Assembly: GCA_019925105.1 (NCBI GenBank)
Contig: JAHGAU010000035.1
Coordinates: 248,001-312,000 of the forward strand
Direction: 5' to 3'
Source: Niebla homalea
Taxonomy: Eukaryota; Ascomycota; Lecanoromycetes; Lecanorales; Ramalinaceae
Length of the DNA: 64,000 nucleotides
This document shows positions 57,664-64,000 of this stretch, piece by piece. Every line of letters begins with the position of its first letter. The stretch's first letter is position 1. Below the pieces are notes generated by a model. The model was not told the origin of the DNA and did not search any database. It saw nothing but the letters and a program-made list of their open reading frames with translations. A program made the translations under genes and the position numbers.

Positions 57664-59067
57664 ATGTCTGTCTGGAACCCGGAAAACATCAAAGACGTTG
57701 CTGAGTCAATTGGCATCTTGAATCTTACAGATGATGCAACAAGATCTCTCACCTCAGATATCGAGTACCGCATCTCTCAAGTCTTGGAGGAGGCATTGAA
57801 GTTCATGCGCCATGGCAAACGAACATCTCTCACGACACAGGATATCTCACAGGCACTAAGGGCCCTGGATGTGGAACCTTTGTACGGCTATGAATCTACC
57901 AGACCACTGCGCTTTGGAGAGGCCTCAATCGGCCCTGGCCAGCTTCTCTACTACGTGGAGGATGAAGAGATGGATTTCGAGAAGCTCATCAATGCGCCCT
58001 TACCAAAGGTCCCGAGAGAGATCACTTTTACGGCGCATTGGCTCGCAGTGGAAGGAGTCCAGCCATCAATACCTCAGAACCCTACGACAGCGGAATCGCG
58101 CAATCAAGAGCTCGCCCCAAAAGGCTCCAATGCTAACCCGAACCTTGCAGCCATGAGCGGGAATGATAATGTGACGGTCAAACCACTTGTCAAGCACATC
58201 CTCTCCAAAGAGTTGCAGGAATACTTCGATAAAGTCACCAAAGCTCTCCTGGACGAGACCAACACAGAGTATCGGGTCGCCGCCCTTGCCAGCGTTGGTG
58301 GCGATCCTGGCTTACATCAACTTGTGCCTTATTTTGTGCAGTTCGTGGCCGAAAAGGTGACGCACAGCATCAAGAATATCTTCGTTTTGACCCAGATGAT
58401 GGAACTTGTTCACTCCATGTTGAGTAACAAGACCCTTCACATCGATCCCTATGTATGGTGCGGACACCCTTATTCTGTACTCCTTCTAATGCTCTTGCAG
58501 GTCGCCTCTCTCATCCCACCCATACTCACTTGCCTCGTTGGCCGCAACTTTGGCTACTCCTCTGACCCGTTAGCATCCTACCCACTCCGCCAAACGGCTG
58601 CCTCACTCCTCAAACTCATCTGCAAGCACTACAGCAAATCATCACTTACCCTGAAGCCGCGACTTGCGAGAGCATGCTTGAAACACTTCCTCGACCCTAC
58701 CAAGAGCTTGGGCACACACTATGGCAGTATTCTCGGATTACAAGTCGCTGGTGGGGCAGAGATCGTTCGAGCGCTCGTAGCGCCAAATCTAAAGGCGTTT
58801 GAGACCGTTGTCAAAGATCCGTTGGAAGGACCAGATGATGGCAAAAGGAAACAGGCTGAGACCGTGATCAATACGATCCTGGAGGCCCTGATGACTATGG
58901 AAGGTGACGCCTTTGGTGGTCCGAGCAACATGGCCAATGGTCACGCTGAAGAGTCGAGGAGTGGCCTGGAAGAGAAGATTGGTCCCTTATTCGCAGAGAG
59001 GGTGATGGATCTGGGCCGGCCGAAACTTGTGAAAGCTATAATGGAAAGTCCGGATGCCATGTCATGA
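57664..59067 (+). CDS. taf6: TFIID/SAGA subunit TAF6
   Basis: The N-terminus (residues 1-75: VWNPENIKDVAESIGILNLTDDATRSL and following pieces) is the TAF6 histone fold, which pairs with TAF9. The conserved FTAHWLAVEGVQPSIPQNP linker and the C-terminal HEAT-repeat domain (LSKELQEYFDKVTKALL onward) follow. I remove a 48-nt intron (58453-58500; GTATGG donor, TCTAAT branch, TTGCAG acceptor), which restores HIDPYVASLIPPILTCLVG. Its length is a multiple of three, so the unspliced reading stays open and would insert 16 hydrophobic residues. The spliced product is 451 residues (exons 57664-58452 and 58501-59067). It acts in the nucleus in RNA polymerase II pre-initiation. Confidence 0.93.
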   Translation: MSVWNPENIKDVAESIGILNLTDDATRSLTSDIEYRISQVLEEALKFMRHGKRTSLTTQDISQALRALDVEPLYGYESTRPLRFGEASIGPGQLLYYVEDEEMDFEKLINAPLPKVPREITFTAHWLAVEGVQPSIPQNPTTAESRNQELAPKGSNANPNLAAMSGNDNVTVKPLVKHILSKELQEYFDKVTKALLDETNTEYRVAALASVGGDPGLHQLVPYFVQFVAEKVTHSIKNIFVLTQMMELVHSMLSNKTLHIDPYVWCGHPYSVLLLMLLQVASLIPPILTCLVGRNFGYSSDPLASYPLRQTAASLLKLICKHYSKSSLTLKPRLARACLKHFLDPTKSLGTHYGSILGLQVAGGAEIVRALVAPNLKAFETVVKDPLEGPDDGKRKQAETVINTILEALMTMEGDAFGGPSNMANGHAEESRSGLEEKIGPLFAERVMDLGRPKLVKAIMESPDAMS

Positions 59068-59466
59068 GAACTTGCTTGTCTTGCATAGCGTGGAGTTGGA
59101 GGCTATACCAAGGCATGCTGACGCAGGATGGTTGTTCCTGTTTGGATTCCCACGAAAGACATCAATCTCTAGTGCATTACCAAATTGTAGACTCACGGTG
59201 ATCTCTTCAGTATTCGGTCCCTTCCAAACATGATCTAAGTTACTTGCTTTGTGTCTATATGAACCGCAATTGTCCCCCCATCGCCACGCTGAAAGCCATA
59301 ATTCGTGATCCTGCACATTCCAAAGCCTTACCCACTGTGATCCTGGATCATCCCTTCATAAACCCAAGTAGTGTCGCCATCGCTCTTCTCCCAGCCCCTT
59401 CTCCATCATCTCTCATCCCCTCCCATCCCATTCCCCTCTTCCCCACCACATCCCCACATCCCCACT
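59068..59466. other. Intergenic region between convergent genes
   Basis: About 400 bases hold the 3' ends of TAF6 (plus) and Ubc7 (minus). The right half is C/T-rich. No gene is seen. Confidence 0.5.
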
Positions 59467-60021
59467 TCAAACCAGCCCCAAGCTTCCCCTAACATTCCTC
59501 CTCACCTTCGCCTCAAACTCCCCCCTCCTCTCCCTCCACATCTTCGCCGCCTCCACATTGGCCGGACTCTCATCATTCGGCTCCGCCAGCATGCTCATCA
59601 CACTAATCAGAATCTTCTCCACACTCTGGATGGGGCTCCACCGCTCCGAGGCCTGCTCGTAGTGCATCGGGTCGTCGCCGGGGGCGTGCAGGATCGAGAT
59701 GCAGACCAGCCCGTCCGGGTAGACGTTGGGGTGCCACACACCACCGCCACCACCACCACCGCCGCCGCCGCCGTTGCCGTTGCCGTTGCCGCCCGCGAAG
59801 AACCGCATGCTCGGCGGGCTGAGCGGGTAGTCCCTCGGGAATTTGAGCTCGGCGGGGAAGATGCCGCCCTCGTAGGGAGTGCCCTCGGGGCCCTGGATCA
59901 GGGCTTCCCACAGGAAGATGTCGTCTTCGGAGATGGGGCCGGCGGTGATGCCGTCAGGGGGGGATTGGGAGAGGGTTTTGTATTCGTGGAAGAGGCGCTT
60001 GGAGGCGAGAGCGGAGGCCAT
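59467..60021 (-). CDS. ubc7: Ubiquitin-conjugating enzyme E2 of the Ubc7/UBE2G type
   Basis: A single exon of 184 residues. The E2 core is complete: ASKRLFHEYKTL helix 1, LWEALIQGPEGTPYEGGIF, the HPN motif (97-99), the catalytic Cys107 in PDGLVCISILH, the extended acidic loop APGDDPMHYEQASERWSP that marks Ubc7-type enzymes, and SVEKILISVMSMLAEPNDES. Ubc7 works with Cue1 and Hrd1/Doa10 in ER-associated degradation. Oddly, residues 76-94 are an Ala-Gly-Gly-Asn/poly-Gly insertion just before WHPN, from a GGC/GGT repeat. Relatives have a few residues there and total about 165. No splice sites fit, so the insertion is probably translated. Confidence 0.92.
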   Translation of the reverse strand: MASALASKRLFHEYKTLSQSPPDGITAGPISEDDIFLWEALIQGPEGTPYEGGIFPAELKFPRDYPLSPPSMRFFAGGNGNGNGGGGGGGGGGGVWHPNVYPDGLVCISILHAPGDDPMHYEQASERWSPIQSVEKILISVMSMLAEPNDESPANVEAAKMWRERRGEFEAKVRRNVRGSLGLV

Positions 60022-60332
60022 TTGGAGGTCGTGGGGAGGTAGGGGGGAACGGCTTAGGCTTTCGGGTATGGATGTGGGCGAGGGGAGGGGGTGAGTGTTG
60101 GGGGGTGTTATGAGTTGTGAGTACTAGAAATGATGGAGGTGTAGATACACGTTGGGAAGGGCAGAGGTGGAAGTCAAGCGGGAGATTCCGCGAAAGGGAG
60201 AAATCGTCCCATTCATGATATTACGAGCTAGCGCGACGTGTGGTGGATTCAAAACGGCCTCAATTCGAGGAGTTTGAGTTATACAATCAATCGGTTCGAT
60301 CATGACAATGCTTCATTGTTGTTGCACTCATC
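60022..60332. other. Short intergenic region
   Basis: These 311 bases hold the Ubc7 promoter and the 3' end of the scramblase-family gene. Nothing else is seen. Confidence 0.5.
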
Positions 60333-62063
60333 TTAGTCCATCCGGCGCCCTCGCCAAGAATCCAAACAGAAACCCATAGCGTTCCCTGCCATGATATGAT
60401 CATTCGCCCCAGAGGTCACCGAGAAACCCTCCAAGACCACCGCCTTCCTCCCCTCCACTATTACCCCCTGAGTCCCAGGATCATTCTCACCCCATCCCCA
60501 AATCTGTTCGCCATCTCCTCCAGGCCCTCCTCCCGGCTGCTCGGGCGGAGCATCACCAGGCCAAGGCGACGGCGGCGGCGCTCCCTCCTCTGCAGCAGCT
60601 CCCTCCATCGCGCCACCTTCCGCCGCTCCACCTTCGACTCCAGCCTCCGCAGCCTCACCAGCTTCCGCCCCAGCGGCTCCCCCACCTCCCCCACCAGGTA
60701 GCCAAATCGGCCACATGCCCCCCATCATCCCACTCCCGCCACTCTTCCGACTGAAGTAATCGAAATCGACACTCACGGCCGTCGCAAGCATGATCGCGCG
60801 CTGATCCAGCGTCATCCCGGGCCCCTGATGCACCTCTGCCTGCTTTCCCGTTTTCGAGATCAGATGCCCGGGTTCCTTTGCCAGACCCGCAGCATCCATG
60901 CGTAGAGCGTAGACGCCCGTGTCTGTGAAGATTTCACGGCCGAAACCGGAGAAATTGCGGTTCACGCTGCCCAGCAGCTTCGAGTCGGAGGTCAGGAGGG
61001 AGAAATCCCAGGAAAGGAATGGCTCGTCTACGTAGGCGAATTGGCCGTACTGGCCCTCCGCTGGGGTGGCGTTGGGGGAGGCGGGTTCAAGGGCTTTGGT
61101 GTTGGAGAGAGGGAGGTCGCCGGCTGTAAGTTGTGGGGCTTCGGGGTCGGGGGTTTGGCGGTGGAGGAAGAGGTTGTATTTCCGGCGGAGGGGCGCCCAT
61201 TGCTGTTGGGTCTCGCCAATGATGCGCATTTCTGAGAGGGGGAGCTGGGAGACGCGGGCGGCGTCTTGGTTGATATCTGTGGAGAGGCCGTTGGGGATGA
61301 TGGGGGAGATCTCCGTAGAGGATGAGGGAGCGTACTCGGAGGGGAGAAGGGGATCGTAGATACCGATTCTGCTGGAGATCCAGGAGAACGGTCGGTGAAA
61401 CTGATTATGTACACAAGATTAGTATAGATGCTGCACGCCCGAGAGATTGGGACAACGTACCCTCAAGACCTCTTTGCCAAATTTGTCAAACACATGCGTG
61501 GTGAAGCTTCGATGTGTGCTGAACATCTGTCTCTTGAACATGTTACCCATCCCCAGATCCTTCTCGGCCATGAAACCGATATGCTGCCCATGCGGGTCCA
61601 TGATCACGTATTTGTTCGCTTGCTCGAATCCCATCATGACGTTCATGAGCTCCAGCTGCCTCGTCACTACTATAGCCGAGTTCCTCAATATGTTCGTAGC
61701 CGGATGACGCTCGTTGAGCACGCCATTCGGATCCTCCGGGATGTGTACCGGCGCGAGCAGGTTGTTGGTCTCTGGATTGGCATCATGTAGTGCCGAGGAC
61801 ACCGCATCTACGCCCGACTTCTTCTCCGCTTGCACTTCATTCTTTGTGCCCTGGTCGGGTCTTGATGGCTCACGAGGGGTCTGTTGCGCATTACGCTGGC
61901 CAAAAGTGCCTCGTGAAAGAGGTTTGGGGGGTGGGCGGCGAGATACGGGTCCTGGCGGACCAGAGGCCCGACCTCGGGGTATCCTGCGTTGAGTTGCGTA
62001 TCCTGAGCGCAGCAGAGATCCAGTAGGTCTCAGCGCCCGTGGCTGTACGTTGAAAGGCGGCAT
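60333..62063 (-). CDS. aim25: Phospholipid scramblase-family protein (AIM25 type)
   Basis: Exons 62063-61461 and 61400-60333 (60-nt intron, GTACGT donor) give 556 residues. The Arg-rich, acid-poor N-terminus (MPPFNVQPRALRPTGSLLRS) looks like a mitochondrial presequence. The scramblase fold begins at about 115 (LRNSAIVVTRQLELMNVMMG) and includes NKYVIMDPHGQHIGFMAE, HRSFTTHVFDKFGKEVLR|FHRPFSWISSRIGIYD across the splice, and FAYVDEPFLSWDF...LLGSVNRNFSGFGREIFTDTG. It ends with the hydrophobic DQRAIMLATAVSVDFDYFSR. After that comes a Gly/Ala/Glu/Pro-rich segment of about 75 residues, then a short ordered end. Yeast Aim25 is mitochondrial and of unclear biochemical role. The start at 62063 is the first in-frame ATG. 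Confidence 0.9.
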
Positions 62064-62901
62064 GACCAATGTTTAGGATCGGAACTGGGTGTGTCAGAGG
62101 AAATCGTATGTATTGACTAAGGTCTAGCTACAAGAGGAAGTACAAAGGAAGAAATCCAGGTGAGACCTGGGGATCTGAGGTAGTGGTATCATAGCTGGGG
62201 TTGCAAGCCTGGATCCTTGATGCCAATATGGGTAGAATGATAGAGAACGATAGTGATTAAGAGATGCGGGAAGAATGTATGTATTCATGTAAGCGCTGTG
62301 AGGGCCACTCAGGTTAGAAGTTTGTTTTTGATCCTGAAGAGTCTCTGAAACAAAGTAATGTACGGGATCATCTTGAGGGACTTTGCTTCATTTGATCATC
62401 TATCTACATTAAGGTTCTTAGTATCATAGTCGTATGATGTGGCAGAATAAGTTTTCCCTGCAACCCACAATGCTCGTGCTCAGCTACAATAGCAGAAGGC
62501 TCACTCGTATCCTCTAGATCGGCCGTGCGAATTGATATGGCTGTAATGTGACCCTGATATGAAACACGTCAAGCCATTGGCATTGTTCAAGACGTGCGAT
62601 TAACACGGGTGTCATCCATCTCGGACACCTCTTGCCAGGAAAGCATCTTTCCCGGTGCGTCTTTCTCATCAATTGCTTCTCATGAAGCATCATGAGTAGG
62701 TCATGAGCGGAGAGTCCTGAACTATCTTACTGGAAGGAAAGAAGAAGTAGTAGAATCTGAGCAAAGCAGTATGGATTCGAAGGAGGCTGTACGGGCAATC
62801 TGATTGGCCGACTCAGCCGAGGTTGGCGCTCCCCTCTTCATCGACATCATTGACAGTATAAGTCTCTGGTCAATCGCATCAACAGCAAGGCAATCAATAT
62901 C
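62064..62901. other. Divergent promoter region
   Basis: These 838 bases separate the minus-strand scramblase-family gene from plus-strand SDH3, two genes for mitochondrial proteins, and may hold both promoters. No gene or clear repeat is seen. Confidence 0.5.
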
Positions 62902-63623
62902 ATGCTAATTCAAAGACTCGCCCACCAGCCTGCTCGGCGGCGTAAGTCTTCGCCCCTCACTACTGTCTACATCTCTCCGACTAACGTGAAACTCTCTGCA
63001 GTCCTCGCCCAACCCTCCACCCTCCCGAAATACTTCCCTCCAGCCGCCTCAGCAATTTCTCCCCTCCCTGCTCAAAAACGGTGATGTCCCCTTGCTCAAC
63101 CCCTCACAAACTCTTAAAAACCATTTACACCTGGCTAACATTAAGCTCTTTCACCAGCTTCATCGCCTTCCCCCCCTCCTCCTCCCCCCCCAAAACCACG
63201 CCCGCAAAACCCTCAGACGCCTACACAATCCTCGCCAAACAACGTCTCAACCGGCCCGTCGCCCCACACCTGACCATCTACCGCCCGCAACTGACCTGGC
63301 TCCTCTCCGGTCTGAACCGGATCACGGGATCCATCCTCTCAGGAGGGTTTTACATATTTGGGGCCGCCTACTTGGTGAGCCCGGCCTTCGGCTGGCATCT
63401 GGAGAGCGCGAGTCTGGCCGAGTGGTTCGGCGGGTTCGGGCCGGTGACGAAATTTCTGGTGAAATTCGGCGTCGCGCTGCCCTTCTGTTTCCATAGTTTC
63501 AATGGGGTGAGGCATCTCGTGTGGGACACGGGGAGGGAGCTCGCGACGAAGCAGGTCATCCGGACGGGGTGGGTGGTGATAGGGTTGACGGTTGTGTGTA
63601 GCGGGGCGTTGGCCTACATCTGA
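62902..63623 (+). CDS. sdh3: Succinate dehydrogenase cytochrome b subunit (SDHC/Sdh3)
   Basis: Three exons (62902-62941, 63002-63080, 63158-63623) with introns of 60 and 77 nt give 194 residues. This is the membrane anchor subunit of respiratory complex II in the inner mitochondrial membrane, binding heme b and ubiquinone. The first exons encode an Arg-rich targeting sequence (MLIQRLAHQPARR). The mature protein has NRPVAPHLTIYRPQLTWLLSGLNRITGSIL, with the quinone-site Ser/Arg region, three TM helices, and FHSFNGVRHLVWD, which carries the heme-ligand His. The second intron has a CTAAC branch and a CACCAG acceptor; the exact acceptor is inferred from frame. Expression should follow other respiratory genes. 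Confidence 0.92.
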
Positions 63624-64000
63624 ACGTCGCTTTATGAGAAAAGCGGAACATGGGGAATGGGAGGAGAAGATGCGCCAGGGAAGCAAGGTAAACGAGAAGC
63701 GAGAATTCTTGTACATAAGTATTTCATGCATGGGGTTTGTGCTGTCCGAAAAGTATTGATGTGCATCCAGCACCTCAGTAAGCGCTGCTGTATTATCACT
63801 TTTGTCTATCTATCCCCATACCAAAGAGGAACCATTTCAGCAGAAGAAGTACAAGCTCAATATTCCGACACGCTCAAGCCTCCAACGATATCTATTAAGG
63901 TTTTAATTCTTTCTGAATCGAATCTGCACCAATGGTATTGCTCATGCCTCCTGCAGTGCCGTTAGCCTAATCCGTCCGTCCGTGCTTGCGCTATTACCGT
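63624..64000. other. Right-edge sequence downstream of SDH3
   Basis: This holds the 3' UTR of SDH3 and further downstream DNA. No gene can be supported in the remaining 377 bases. Confidence 0.5.

Overview
The window is nuclear DNA of a filamentous ascomycete (Pezizomycotina). The evidence is many short GT-AG introns (44-60 nt, often with CTAAC/CTGAC-like branch sites), single-copy eukaryotic housekeeping genes (CAF-1 large subunit, TAF6, AdoMet decarboxylase, Ubc7, SDH cytochrome b subunit, phosphatase inhibitor-2) and fungal families (DHA1 MFS transporter, arylsulfotransferase, DMATS-type prenyltransferase, GPI-type secreted protein). I cannot place it below class level. There are no operons; genes lie on both strands and are mostly well separated. 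All splice models were made by eye from frame, consensus sites and family expectations.

Layout. 0.4-7.4 kb: CAF-1 subunit, a small secreted GPI-type protein and a membrane-anchored AMP-binding protein, all on minus. 8.2-13.4 kb: a DUF4238 protein, a Pol III-like structured sequence on minus, and a secreted arylsulfotransferase. 13.7-20 kb: an M18 aminopeptidase with a long N-terminal extension, an MFS exporter, and a divergent alpha-methylacyl-CoA racemase. 20.9-29.5 kb: a four-TM protein with a huge disordered tail, phosphatase inhibitor-2, and a 1,236-residue unknown protein rebuilt from two ORFs. 30.4-34.5 kb: a very large class II diterpene cyclase-like protein with a DADS centre and a basic C-terminal extension. 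35.9-38.9 kb: an unknown low-complexity protein and AdoMet decarboxylase. 39-41.7 kb: empty. 41.7-48.2 kb: a ~1,588-residue protein with Sel1-like C-terminus and a methyltransferase.

48.6-55.2 kb is a graveyard of secondary-metabolism genes: broken copies of a monocarboxylate-type MFS transporter, a phenylalanine ammonia-lyase, a dimethylallyl-tryptophan-synthase-type prenyltransferase and a cytochrome P450. Small inverted-repeat elements lie beside and within it, and an intact short-chain dehydrogenase follows. I read this as a dead biosynthetic cluster, the most notable thing in the window.

57.6-63.6 kb returns to housekeeping: TAF6, Ubc7 with a glycine insertion in its catalytic core, a mitochondrial scramblase-family protein (AIM25 type) and SDH3.
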